From NCBI GenBank assembly GCA_016874555.1, contig VGTW01000003.1:1-64000 (forward strand): a DNA stretch of 64,000 nt. Reading direction: 5' to 3'. Shown in pieces: positions 22,858 through 32,485 of the stretch; positions within the stretch are counted from its first letter, which is position 1; each line of letters starts with the position of its first letter. Made by a program: the position numbers and the translations under genes. Source of the stretch: Gammaproteobacteria bacterium. Its GTDB lineage: Bacteria > Pseudomonadota > Gammaproteobacteria > Steroidobacterales > Steroidobacteraceae. The notes beneath the pieces were generated by a model, which saw only the letters and a program-made list of their open reading frames with translations, ran no database searches and was not told the DNA's origin.

Positions 22858-24360
22858 TCAGCTGCTCGCCCAGCCGAGTGAGCGTTTGACCGCGCGCGAC
22901 CACTCGTGCATTCGTACAGCCGCCGCATCGCGGGACATCGTCGGCTCGAAGCGACGCTCTACGCGCCAGCGGGCCGCGATCTCGTCGGTCGATTTCCAGA
23001 AGCCGGTCGCGAGGCCCGCAAGATAGGCCGCGCCCAACGCCGTGGTCTCGGTCACAGTAGGTCGGATCACCGGCACGCCTAAAAGATCTGATTGAAACTG
23101 CATCAAAAAATCATTACGTGAGGCGCCGCCGTCTACCCGCAGTTCGTACAACGGTACCGCCGCATCTTCCTGCATGGCGAGTAACAACTCTGCACTCTGA
23201 AAGGCTATTGCTTCGAGCGCAGCACGGGCGATATGTCCGCGCGTCGTGCCGCGCGTGATGCCCGCGATCGAGCCGCGCGCGAACGGATCCCAATGCGGAC
23301 TGCCGAGACCAGTGAACGCCGGAACTACGTAAACCCCACCATGATCGGCAACGCTGGTGGCCAACGCCTCGATTTCTTCGGCATGATTCACGAAGCCAAG
23401 ACCGTCGCGCAACCATTGCACGACGGCACCGCCGATAAAAACGCTACCCTCCAAGGCATATTGCAGCGGTCCGCGCCGCTCGCCTGTGCCGGGCGTGCAC
23501 GCGATAGTGGTGAGCAATCGATGATGCGAAGCAAGCGGTCGTGTTCCCGTATGCATCAGCATGAAACAGCCAGTACCATAGGTATTCTTTGCCATGCCAG
23601 GTTGCAGGCAAGCCTGCCCAAACAGCGCCGATTGCTGATCACCGGCAAGACCGGTGAAGGGTACTTCGGCATCGCCGACGGCGATCGTGATACCAGCGTC
23701 AAACGATGATGGTAGCACTCTTGGTAGCACAGCTCTCGGGATACGCAGCAAGTCGAGCATGCTCTCGTCCCACTCGCCGTCGAGATTGAGCAGTAACGTG
23801 CGGCTCGCGTTGGTGACATCGGTAATGTGGTATCTGCCATCCGACAGCTTCCAGGCGAGCCAACTGTCTATCGTGCCGAGGCACAGCTCGCCGCGCTCAG
23901 CCCGGACGCGTGCGTGCGGCACGTGATCCAATAGCCATGCGAATTTGGTACCCGAGAAATACGGATCGAGTAGTAAGCCAGTGCGCCGCGTGACTTCTGC
24001 CTCGTGTCCGGCGGCGCGTAGTGCGGAGCACGCCTCTGCGGTGCGGCGATCTTGCCAGACAATGGCCGGGGCAATGGGCAGGCCGGTCGCACGATCCCAA
24101 AGAACCGTTGTCTCGCGCTGATTGGTAATCCCGACTGCGGCAACGTCCCCGGGTTTCGCGGCCGCCTTTTTCAAAACGTCATCGATGGTTGCGCGCTGGG
24201 TGCTCCAGATCTCGAGTGCGTCATGTTCAACCCAGCCCGATTGCGGGAAATGCTGCGTGAACTCGCGAAGCGCCGTCGCGACGATATTACCAGCGTGATC
24301 GAAAAGAATGGAGCGTGAACTCGTCGTACCTTGATCGAGGGCGAGGATCCAGCGGCTCAT
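22858..24360 (-). CDS. glpK: Glycerol kinase
   Basis: [24 protein letters not shown]...[42 protein letters not shown]. Confidence 0.97.
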   Translation of the reverse strand: MSRWILALDQGTTSSRSILFDHAGNIVATALREFTQHFPQSGWVEHDALEIWSTQRATIDDVLKKAAAKPGDVAAVGITNQRETTVLWDRATGLPIAPAIVWQDRRTAEACSALRAAGHEAEVTRRTGLLLDPYFSGTKFAWLLDHVPHARVRAERGELCLGTIDSWLAWKLSDGRYHITDVTNASRTLLLNLDGEWDESMLDLLRIPRAVLPRVLPSSFDAGITIAVGDAEVPFTGLAGDQQSALFGQACLQPGMAKNTYGTGCFMLMHTGTRPLASHHRLLTTIACTPGTGERRGPLQYALEGSVFIGGAVVQWLRDGLGFVNHAEEIEALATSVADHGGVYVVPAFTGLGSPHWDPFARGSIAGITRGTTRGHIARAALEAIAFQSAELLLAMQEDAAVPLYELRVDGGASRNDFLMQFQSDLLGVPVIRPTVTETTALGAAYLAGLATGFWKSTDEIAARWRVERRFEPTMSRDAAAVRMHEWSRAVKRSLGWASS

Positions 24361-24390
24361 GGATAAATTCCGTTCGTAACTTTTATAGAT

Positions 24391-24412
24391 AGCATCGGCT
24401 TGCGCCGATGCT
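24391..24412 (-). promoter_or_regulatory. Perfect 9-bp stem hairpin with GCAA tetraloop in glpK leader
   Basis: Minus strand AGCATCGGC-GCAA-GCCGATGCT, 30 nt upstream of glpK ATG. Confidence 0.6.
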
Positions 24413-24479
24413 AACGCATCTCCACAATCGAAAATCTCCTGTTACACCTAGCCGCCGACCTTGCGAGGATTAAATCCTC

Positions 24480-24934
24480 ATGGAAATCGAGGGCTAGCCC
24501 TACCGATCTCTCGACGCGCAGATCCAGAAAACGCTCGTCCGCTAAATCGTTGAGGGCGAGTGGCGACCGGCGAGGGGTGTTTCCGAGCGACTAGCACTTA
24601 CGCTGAAGCTCGGGGTGAGTCCAGGGACTATACGCGAGGCGATGGACGCCCTCGAGACCACAAAACATCGCTCTTCGTCGAGGCAAGGGTACGTTCGTTG
24701 CCAAGCTCACGCAAGAGCAATCGGTACGTCGATTTTTTCGACAGTCACATCCTGCTGGCCGATGGATCGTGCGAACGAGTGGGAATAGCAGAGGGTGAAA
24801 CGGCACAAGCGTTCGGGCTTCTACATCCTCGCACAAGCGTAATTCCATTCGATAGAGTCGTTACCTTGTTATTCCTGGGGGACGAAAACCCTCTATTTAC
24901 AAAGACCTTGAAAGCCATCGGCAGAATCAAGTAG
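24480..24934 (+). pseudogene. Degenerate GntR/UTRA-type transcriptional regulator
   Basis: Frame 1: MEIEG*PYRSLDAQIQKTLVR*IVEGEWRP; frame-shifted SERLALTLKLGVSPGTIREAMDALET; then QGKGTFVAKLTQEQSVRRFFDSH / GIAEGETAQAFGLLHPRTSVIPFDRVV / DENPLFTKT across other frames. Confidence 0.8.
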
Positions 24935-25316
24935 AGCTTCGCCAATGCATCCGAAATATGTGCTACATGCGAACTGTCTAGAGCGTTTTTTCGTTAAAAT
25001 ATCAGAAAGTAGCGCTTGAAAATGAGGGAGAAAACGTCACGATGTCGAGCCGATGTAAATCTCTAAAAATTTTTTGCAGTTTCAAATGAAAATAACTGGA
25101 TACCGTAAAACCAAGGGTAGTCGTGCGCTCGTTGGAGCGCTATTGTTATGTGCGGTCTCCGCGCAAAGTATGGAGTCCGTGCAATCTCTCGTCGTCATTC
25201 TCGGTGATGGTACGTTAATGAGTTTTAGCTCGCTGCTTGTGTTGACAGGCCGCCCGACAGAAACACGATTCAACCCCGACTTATTCTGCGGATTCCCCCA
25301 AAGTCGAGTCTGACGT

Positions 25317-25348
25317 ATCCTTCACCCGCCCAGTGGTGGGTGGAGGAT
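25317..25348 (+). promoter_or_regulatory. 14-bp hairpin sequestering the Shine-Dalgarno of the nitroreductase gene
   Basis: ATCCTTCACCCGCC-CAGT-GGTGGGTGGAGGAT: all 14 positions pair (2 G-U in plus-strand RNA); GGAGG lies in the 3' arm. Confidence 0.6.
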
Positions 25349-25352
25349 GCAA

Positions 25353-25949
25353 GTGACTGGAAGTTCAGCTAGCACGGCGCCGGGATCGGTTTTTGAAGCG
25401 ATTGTTTCCCGTAGTTCGACAAAAAAATTTGCTGATATACCTCTAGCTCGACACCAGATCGAAACGTTGTTGATAGCGGCGGCACGGGCGCCTGATCACG
25501 GCTTACTTGCGCCCTGGCGGTTCACGATCCTCGAAGGCAGTTCTCGCGGTGTCTTGGGCGATGCGATGAGTACGGCGTTATTGGAGAAGATGCCGGACGC
25601 CGACGCTGAGGCGCAGCAGCGCGAGGCTTCCAAGGCGTTCCGTTCACCGGTGCTCATTGTTGTTTCGGCGCTTCCGCAGCCGCATCCGAGAGTACCCGCG
25701 GTTGAGCAGCTCGTCGCAGTGGGCGCCGCCATTCAAAATCTTTGGATCGTTGCGCATTCGATGAACCTTGGAGCTGCCTGGAAGACCGGATCACACGCCT
25801 ACAGTGCGACGGTGAAGCGGGCACTTAGCTTGGCAGAAGACGAGCAAATCCTCGGTTTTTTGCATGTGGGAGTCCCGCTTTCAAAGGCGGTTATTCGACC
25901 TGCTGACCTATCGGGTAAAGTACGTTGGCTTATAGATCGGCAGGAATAG
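25353..25949 (+). CDS. Nitroreductase family protein
   Basis: FEAIVSRSSTKKFADIPLARHQIETLLIAAARAPDHGLLAPWRFTIL; C-term GVPLSKAVIRPADLSGKVRWL. GTG 25353 is 6 nt after GGAGG; ORF track ATG 25347 abuts the SD. Confidence 0.82.
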   Translation: MTGSSASTAPGSVFEAIVSRSSTKKFADIPLARHQIETLLIAAARAPDHGLLAPWRFTILEGSSRGVLGDAMSTALLEKMPDADAEAQQREASKAFRSPVLIVVSALPQPHPRVPAVEQLVAVGAAIQNLWIVAHSMNLGAAWKTGSHAYSATVKRALSLAEDEQILGFLHVGVPLSKAVIRPADLSGKVRWLIDRQE

Positions 25950-25956
25950 CCACCTC

Positions 25957-26436
25957 TTACGTCAGCGGCGTCGTACTGACAATGACGCCATTCTCGTCCG
26001 CGTAGAGCCAGTCGCCGGGGTTAAATGTGACCCCGCCAAAGCTCACAACGACATCACGCTCGCCGGTACCCAGCTTGTTGGGCTGGGTCGGGCAGATCTC
26101 GAGCGCACGAACTGCAATCGGCATCTGCCCTACAACCTCCACATCGCGCACGGCGCCGTTGATGACGATGCCCGCCCAGCCGTTGTCGCGAAGCAGTGCC
26201 CCGAGCATATCGCCAAACAGCGCGCGTTCGAGCGAGCCACCACCATCGACGACCATGACGCGTCTGTCGCCGGAGGTGCCGAGAGTCGACTTGAGGAGTA
26301 CGTTGTCTTCAAGGCAGCGAATGGTTGTAACCCGACCGTGGAATTTGCTCAGTAGCCCGAAGTGACGAAATCCAGGACGGAGAGTCTGGACTTTGCCGAT
26401 ATTCGCGTCGGAGAGGTCGCAGATGCTTGGAATCAT
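25957..26436 (-). CDS. rraA: RraA family protein (ribonuclease E activity regulator-like)
   Basis: MVVDGGGSLERALFGDMLGALLRDNGWAGIVINGAVRDVEVVGQMPIAVRAL...GDWLYADENGVIV. Confidence 0.93.
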   Translation of the reverse strand: MIPSICDLSDANIGKVQTLRPGFRHFGLLSKFHGRVTTIRCLEDNVLLKSTLGTSGDRRVMVVDGGGSLERALFGDMLGALLRDNGWAGIVINGAVRDVEVVGQMPIAVRALEICPTQPNKLGTGERDVVVSFGGVTFNPGDWLYADENGVIVSTTPLT

Positions 26437-26502
26437 GGTTGGCCTTCGTTGAGTGTGTTATCCATTCGTGATTCGATTAAACCGATCTCACGGGGGAGAC
26501 TT

Positions 26503-27367
26503 GATGATACTGATTACGGGAGCGACTGGCCGTACCGGAGGCCACGCCGCAACGGAGCTGCTTGCCAGAGGGCCCGGCGTCAGAACTCCGGGAGGTAACC
26601 AAGGACACGGCGGCAATGCTCGCCGCGCTGGGAGTCGAACTGGCCTTTGGCGATGCGGGTGATACCGATAGCCTGCGCGCGGCGATGTGCGGGGTGAGTA
26701 AAGTCGCGGTCATCCTGCCGAATGGCGAAAACCAGCTGACTATGGAAAAGCGAATCTTCGATGTCGCCGTCGAGTGCGGTGCGTAACACCTTACTAAAGA
26801 TTTCCTAGATGGAGTCTCTGTCGACAGCCAAGATATATACACATCGGATGCATTGGGACTCCGAGGGATTCATTCGGTCGAAGGGCGTGGCCTGGACGAT
26901 GGTGCGACCTTGTTTTTTTCATGCGGAACTTCATGGCGAACGCTGTGACTATTAAGTCTAAACACCAATTATTTTATCCTTTTGGTGAGCACGGTGCTGC
27001 CGCCATGGCGGACTCGCGCGATACAGGATTCTTCGCGGCGCATTGTCTTTCGACCTTGGGATACGAAAACAAGAATCACGATATCACCAGCCCCGACATG
27101 CTGAGCTTTGATGAGGCTGCGAAGATTTTCAGTCGTGAACAAGGGCGACCGATTGCTCCCGAACAGCAAAATCCCGCTGAGCACAAGGCTTACCTCGGCA
27201 AGTTAATCGCAAGTAAATGTTATCTCGATGCGGTCTGCGAGATTTTCACCGAAATCGCGGCGCGCTATGTCGTTGAAACCACATCGACTTTTAGAGAAAT
27301 CACCGGACATACGCTGCGTGATCTCGCGGGCTTCGTGCGCGAGATGCGGTCGGTGTTCACGCCCTGA
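26503..27367 (+). pseudogene. Degenerate NmrA-like NAD(P)-binding family gene
   Basis: Consecutive fragments in different frames: MILITGATGRTGGHAATELLARG / TKDTAAMLAALGVELAFGDAGDTDSLRAAMCGVSKVAVILPN / MHWDSEGFIRSKGVAWTMVRPCFF / FMANAVTIKSKHQLFYPFGEHGAAAMADSRD... Confidence 0.85.
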
Positions 27368-27387
27368 GAGCGGACGGTCAATCGCGC

Positions 27388-27945
27388 ATGCCCCGCAGTC
27401 ACCTCGCTACTGTCGATACGGCCGATTTTGGCCTTGTATTGCGGGCTGCGCGTTTTGCGGCGTGGAAGCATCGGGATCAACGGCGTAAGGGTCGAGGACA
27501 TCTGCCTTACATCAACCACCCGCTTGATCTTGCGGAGGTACTTTGGTTTGAGGGGGGAGTGCGGGATCCGGTGGTGCTCGCTGCCGCGCTGCTGCACGAC
27601 ACCATCGAAGATACGCAGACGTCGCTGCAAGAGCTTCAGGGTGAGTTTGGCGAGCAGGTTGCGCTTATCGTCATGGAGGTGACGGACGAGCGCTCGCTGC
27701 GTTGGCGAGCACGCAAGAAGTTACAGGTGTCCCGGGCGCGACTCGCTTCGCTGGCGGCGCGGCAAGTCAAACTCGCCGATAAGATCTGCAACTTGCGCAG
27801 CATAATTTCTGCGCCGCCTAACGGCTGGTCCATAGATCGGCAGCGTGCTTACTTCGATTGGGCCAAGGATGTGGTCGATCAGCTACGCGGCGCGAACGTG
27901 GAGTTGGAGATACGATTCGATCAGGTGCATAAAAAACGACCATAA
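27388..27945 (+). CDS. Single-domain HD phosphohydrolase, MESH1/SpoT-hydrolase-like
   Basis: AARFAAWKHRDQRRKGRGHLPYINHPLDLAEVL...VVLAAALLHDTIEDTQTSLQEL...QVKLADKICNLRSI; no synthetase or TGS domain. Confidence 0.82.
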   Translation: MPRSHLATVDTADFGLVLRAARFAAWKHRDQRRKGRGHLPYINHPLDLAEVLWFEGGVRDPVVLAAALLHDTIEDTQTSLQELQGEFGEQVALIVMEVTDERSLRWRARKKLQVSRARLASLAARQVKLADKICNLRSIISAPPNGWSIDRQRAYFDWAKDVVDQLRGANVELEIRFDQVHKKRP

Positions 27946-28011
27946 AAAAGCCGTAAGCGCGAGCCCACACCCTTTCGATGTTGCGCAATGCCGCTTGTCG
28001 CGCGGCAGTGG

Positions 28012-29052
28012 TCAGGCGGCGTAGCGCTTCGCCATCGTTTCGAGCGGCAATACTTTTATAGATGACGCCTCGCCGGCGCAGCCGAACGCCTCGTAACGAG
28101 CAATGCAAATCTCCCGCGCTGCGAGCGTCGCTTCTTTCAAGTATTTTCGTGGATCGAATTCGGCTGGATCTCTCTTGAAGTGACGGCGGATGGCACCGGT
28201 CATGGCGAGCCGGATATCGGTGTCGATATTAATCTTGCGTACGCCGTGCTTGATGCCCTCGAGAATTTCTTCGACGGGTACGCCATAGGTTTCGGGTAGT
28301 TTGCCGCCGTTTTCGCGGATGACCTTCAGCCATTCTTGCGGCACTGATGACGACCCGTGCATGACGAGATGGGTGTTGGGGATCTTTCTGTTGATTTCGC
28401 GGATGCGCTGAATCGCGAGAATGTCACCGGTGGGTTTACGACTGAATTTATAGGCACCGTGCGAGGTGCCGATGGCAATGGCCAGGGCGTCAACACCAGT
28501 CTTGGCGACGAAGTCCGCGGCCTGATCGGGATCGGTGAGCAGTTGGTCGTGCGAAAGCCGGCCCTCGGCACCGTGGCCGTCCTCTTCGCCGGCCTTACCT
28601 GACTCAAGTGAGCCGAGGCAACCGAGCTCGCCTTCAACCGATACGCCGACAGCGTGGGCGATGCGCGTCACATGTCGCGTGACTTCGACGTTGTACTCGT
28701 ACGATGCCGGTGTCTTGCCATCTTCTTTGAGCGAGCCGTCCATCATCACACTCGAGAAGCCCGAGCGGATCGACTGCACACACACCGAGGGGCTTGCGCC
28801 ATGGTCTTGGTGCATCACGATCGGAATGTGCGGATAGCTCTCTATGGCGGCCTCGATGAGGTGACGCAGGAAGGGCTCGCCGGCGTACTTACGCGCACCC
28901 GCCGAGGCCTGCATGATCACCGGGCTGTCGGTCTTGTCGGCAGCCTGCATGATCGCCTGAACCTGCTCGAGGTTGTTGACGTTGAAGGCGGGGACTCCAT
29001 AGCCGTGCTCGGCAGCGTGGTCGAGCAGCTGTCGCATCGAGATCATAGCCAT
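28012..29052 (-). CDS. fba: Class II fructose-bisphosphate aldolase
   Basis: [78 protein letters not shown]. Confidence 0.97.
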   Translation of the reverse strand: MAMISMRQLLDHAAEHGYGVPAFNVNNLEQVQAIMQAADKTDSPVIMQASAGARKYAGEPFLRHLIEAAIESYPHIPIVMHQDHGASPSVCVQSIRSGFSSVMMDGSLKEDGKTPASYEYNVEVTRHVTRIAHAVGVSVEGELGCLGSLESGKAGEEDGHGAEGRLSHDQLLTDPDQAADFVAKTGVDALAIAIGTSHGAYKFSRKPTGDILAIQRIREINRKIPNTHLVMHGSSSVPQEWLKVIRENGGKLPETYGVPVEEILEGIKHGVRKINIDTDIRLAMTGAIRRHFKRDPAEFDPRKYLKEATLAAREICIARYEAFGCAGEASSIKVLPLETMAKRYAA

Positions 29053-29114
29053 TGCGTGTTCCTCTGCGAACTTTTTTGGAGCAGGATGGCCGATATTCTA
29101 GCGAAAGGATGTCG

Positions 29115-30001
29115 GCGGGTCAGGCGTATATCGGCAGTGGTTCGCTTGCGAACAAAGCGTCGACCTCGGACTGATCGGTGGCCCGTTCTGCTTTTTGAAT
29201 CTGGTCAAGCTCAAGATACGGGGCGAGCCCCTGGATGAAATCGAGGCTGTAGCGGCGCAAAAAACTGCCGCGACGATACCCACGCCCAAGCCCGGGCGCA
29301 CAGAAGTTTTGATGACGTCTGCATCGCGCGCCGCCAAGGCGATATCGGGTCGAGTCCCGCGGCAGCAAAGGCGTCGGGGAGTGAGGCGGGGCCCATCATA
29401 TTTAAGACATTAGGTCACAAGCGGATCGGCCACAAGCTTGGCCAGCGTCGGTGTTTTGCTACGCGCGAGCGAATATTGCTCGGGCGCGATGACTCTGCGG
29501 TACCACTCGTAGCAAGGCGGCAAGATGCAGTGTTGCAACCGTTCACGAGCTCTGGTCGAGATGGCGATATCGACTTGCCCGGCCGTCAGCATGTCGGCGA
29601 TTTGTTTGGAAGTCCCTTGCTGCAAATGCAGCTTCACCTTCGGATAGCGTTTGTAAAATGGTACGATTATCGAGGGCAGTACGTATCGCGCCTGCGTATG
29701 CGTGGTCTCGATCGACAACGAGCCCCGTTCGGGATAAAGGGCATCGAGAGACATCGCCCGGATGGCCTGGGTCTCGCGCAGCACGCGCTACGCACGCTTA
29801 GAGACCCGCTGACCCTTGGGGGTGGAGCCTCGTGAGGGCTTTGCCATCGCGCACAAAGAACTCTAGCCCGACCTCGTCCTCGAGGACTTTAAGTTGCCGG
29901 CTGACCAGTGACTGCGAGATGTGCGGCTTCTCGGCTGCCGCCGAGATGCTGAAGCCCGACTCGACGATCGTGACCAGATCGCGGAGCTGCGCGAGTTTCA
30001 T
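29115..30001 (-). pseudogene. Degenerate CysB-type LysR transcriptional regulator
   Basis: MKLAQLRDLVTIVESGFSISAAAEKPHISQSLVSRQLKVLEDEVGLEFFVRDGKAL / TTHTQARYVLPSIIVPFYKRYPKVKLHLQQGTSKQIADMLTAGQVDIAIST / SLPDAFAAAGLDP / RPGLGVGIVA / RRYSLDFIQGLAPYLELDQIQKA in shifting frames. Confidence 0.85.
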
Positions 30002-30036
30002 TCAGGCAGACTCTGCGCGCGCTGCTGCGACAGTCC

Positions 30037-32394
30037 TTAGTCTTCGATTAAGAAGCTGCGCAGCTGCTCCGAGCGACTCGGATGACGCAACTTGCGCAAG
30101 GCCTTGGCTTCGATCTGACGAATACGCTCACGCGTGACGTCGAACTGCTTACCGACCTCTTCGAGAGTGTGGTCGGTGCTGAGATCGATACCGAAGCGCA
30201 TCCGCAATACTTTGGCTTCGCGCGGCGTCAGTTGCGAGAGCACGGCATGAGTGGTCTCGCGCAGTGATTCGGCCGTAGCCTGGTCGATCGGCGAGTCTAC
30301 CGAGGTGTCTTCAATGAAATCGCCTAGGTGCGAGTCTTCGTCATCGCCAATGGGTGTTTCCATCGAGATCGGTTCTTTGGCGATCTTGAGGACCTTACGA
30401 ACCTTGTCTTCCGGCATCTCCATGCGCACAGCCAATTCTTCGGGCGTGGGCTCACGACCCATCTCTTGCAGCATTTGCCGCGAAATGCGGTTCAGCTTAT
30501 TAATGGTTTCGATCATGTGCACCGGAATGCGGATGGTGCGCGCCTGGTCGGCAATCGAACGCGTGATGGCCTGGCGGATCCACCATGTGGCATAGGTCGA
30601 GAACTTGTAGCCGCGACGATATTCGAACTTGTCGACCGCCTTCATCAGGCCGATGTTGCCTTCCTGGATGAGGTCGAGGAACTGCAGTCCGCGGTTGGTG
30701 TATTTCTTTGCAATCGAGATCACGAGACGCAGGTTGGCCTCAACCATCTCTTTCTTGGCGCGCCGTGCCTTGGCCTCACCGATTGACACCTCGCGATTGA
30801 TGTCCTTGATCTCGGAGATGGCGAGGTAGTGAATCCTCTCGATTTCGCCCAACAGCAACTGCTTCTTACGGATGTCGTCAGCAAAACGACCAAGCAGGGC
30901 CGACCACTTCTTCCCGGCCTTGGCATGCTTTGCGACCCAGCGGTCGTTGGTCTCGTTGTGTGGAAATGAGGCGATGAATTCTTTGCGCGGCATGCCGGCA
31001 TCGCGAACAGCGATTACCATAACGTCGCGCTCGAGCTGGCGGATTTCATTGACGTGCGCGCGCAGATTGTCGATCAGCGCATCGAACATCTTCGGCGACA
31101 GCTTGAGCTCCATGAACTCGGCGGCGAGTTTCCTCCGGATCTTCTGTGTCTTCGGGTTTTCCATACCGACTTTGGCATAGGAATTAAGCATTGTTGCATA
31201 CAGCTTTTGCATCGACGCAAAGCGCTTGGCTGTCTCGCCCGGATCGGGACCAGTGTCGACGGTCTCTTCACTATCGTCACTGGAGTCGGATTCTTCCTCG
31301 GACTCTGCAGGCGCCGCCGCTTCAACTTTAGACGGGCTGTGTGGCTGGGCGATGACGTCAGGGGCGTTTGGGTCGATGAAGCCGACGATGATGTCGGCGA
31401 GGCGACCGGTACCGGCCTTCACATTCTCGTATGCTCGGGAGATGAACCCGTACGTCGGCGGGTACAGCGAGATCTGCGTACGTACCGAGTCGAGACCTTC
31501 TTCGATGCGCTTGGCGATGCTGATTTCGCCCTCACGCGTCAGCAGTTCAACCGTGCCCATTTCGCGCATGTACATACGCACCGGATCGGTAGTGCGGCCC
31601 AATTCGGCATCGAGTGCGGCAAGCGCCGCCGCCGCCTCTTCGATAGCCTCTTCATCTGAGGGCGCGGTGGTCTCGGGCGCGAGGATGGACTCGCTCTCCG
31701 GTGCTTTTTCATACACCGGGATGCCCATTTCGTTGATAGTATTGATGACCTCTTCGATCTGTTCGGGATCGACGATTTCTGAAGGCAGGTAATCGTTGAC
31801 CTGCGAGTAGGTGAGGTAGCTCTGCTCCTTGCCGAGCGCGATAAGTTGCTTGAGCTGTGACTGACGCTCCTCGGGCAGTGCGAGCGGGCGCCGCTCGGGC
31901 ATAGCGAGGACCTTGCTGCCTTCTGTGTTAGCCCTTTTGGCTGCCTTGGACTTCGACGGCTTGGTTGCTGCTGCTGCGGGCGCTGCGGTGGCGGTCGCTG
32001 CAGGGGCTGCAGCGAGTGCTAGCGTCGACGGTGCGGCCGGTTTAGCCTCGAGCTTGCCGAATGTGGCTGGCTTAATCGGTGCAGCGGCTTTTGCAGTCGC
32101 AGCTGGCTTGGCCGGCGCAGCGGCCTTGGCGGCCGCCTTTCGGGCTGGCGCCTTGACCGGGGTGGACTTCGCTGCTACCGCGGCTTTTGCCGCCGGGGCC
32201 TTAACAACGGCGGCTGCAGGCTTCTGTACCGATTTGGAGGCAGCAGGCTTGGGGGATGCCGCGGGCCTCGGGGCGACTGCTTTGGCGGCCTTTGCCGCCG
32301 GCTTGGCAACAGGCTTGATCACCGGTGCCGCCTTGCGGGCGGCAGCTGGGCGCGCAGGTTTCTTGCCGAAAGTAGCCTTGCTTTTCTTTCTCAT
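30037..32394 (-). CDS. rpoD: RNA polymerase sigma factor RpoD (sigma-70) with H1-like N-terminal extension
   Basis: Region 2 ([78 protein letters not shown]) and region 4 ([40 protein letters not shown]). Confidence 0.98.
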   Translation of the reverse strand: MRKKSKATFGKKPARPAAARKAAPVIKPVAKPAAKAAKAVAPRPAASPKPAASKSVQKPAAAVVKAPAAKAAVAAKSTPVKAPARKAAAKAAAPAKPAATAKAAAPIKPATFGKLEAKPAAPSTLALAAAPAATATAAPAAAATKPSKSKAAKRANTEGSKVLAMPERRPLALPEERQSQLKQLIALGKEQSYLTYSQVNDYLPSEIVDPEQIEEVINTINEMGIPVYEKAPESESILAPETTAPSDEEAIEEAAAALAALDAELGRTTDPVRMYMREMGTVELLTREGEISIAKRIEEGLDSVRTQISLYPPTYGFISRAYENVKAGTGRLADIIVGFIDPNAPDVIAQPHSPSKVEAAAPAESEEESDSSDDSEETVDTGPDPGETAKRFASMQKLYATMLNSYAKVGMENPKTQKIRRKLAAEFMELKLSPKMFDALIDNLRAHVNEIRQLERDVMVIAVRDAGMPRKEFIASFPHNETNDRWVAKHAKAGKKWSALLGRFADDIRKKQLLLGEIERIHYLAISEIKDINREVSIGEAKARRAKKEMVEANLRLVISIAKKYTNRGLQFLDLIQEGNIGLMKAVDKFEYRRGYKFSTYATWWIRQAITRSIADQARTIRIPVHMIETINKLNRISRQMLQEMGREPTPEELAVRMEMPEDKVRKVLKIAKEPISMETPIGDDEDSHLGDFIEDTSVDSPIDQATAESLRETTHAVLSQLTPREAKVLRMRFGIDLSTDHTLEEVGKQFDVTRERIRQIEAKALRKLRHPSRSEQLRSFLIED

Positions 32395-32485
32395 GGGGTG
32401 TTTATCGGGCGTTGCCCGTGCCGGAAGAAGCGAACCAGAAAATATACGCGAAAACGCTGTTTCTGACCAGCGCCGACCCGTCTCG

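Noticed and set aside
25074-25313. 79-aa plus ORF (MQFQMKITGYRKTKGS...)
   Set aside because: In an AT-rich decayed stretch, no recognisable similarity or RBS support; may be part of a remnant
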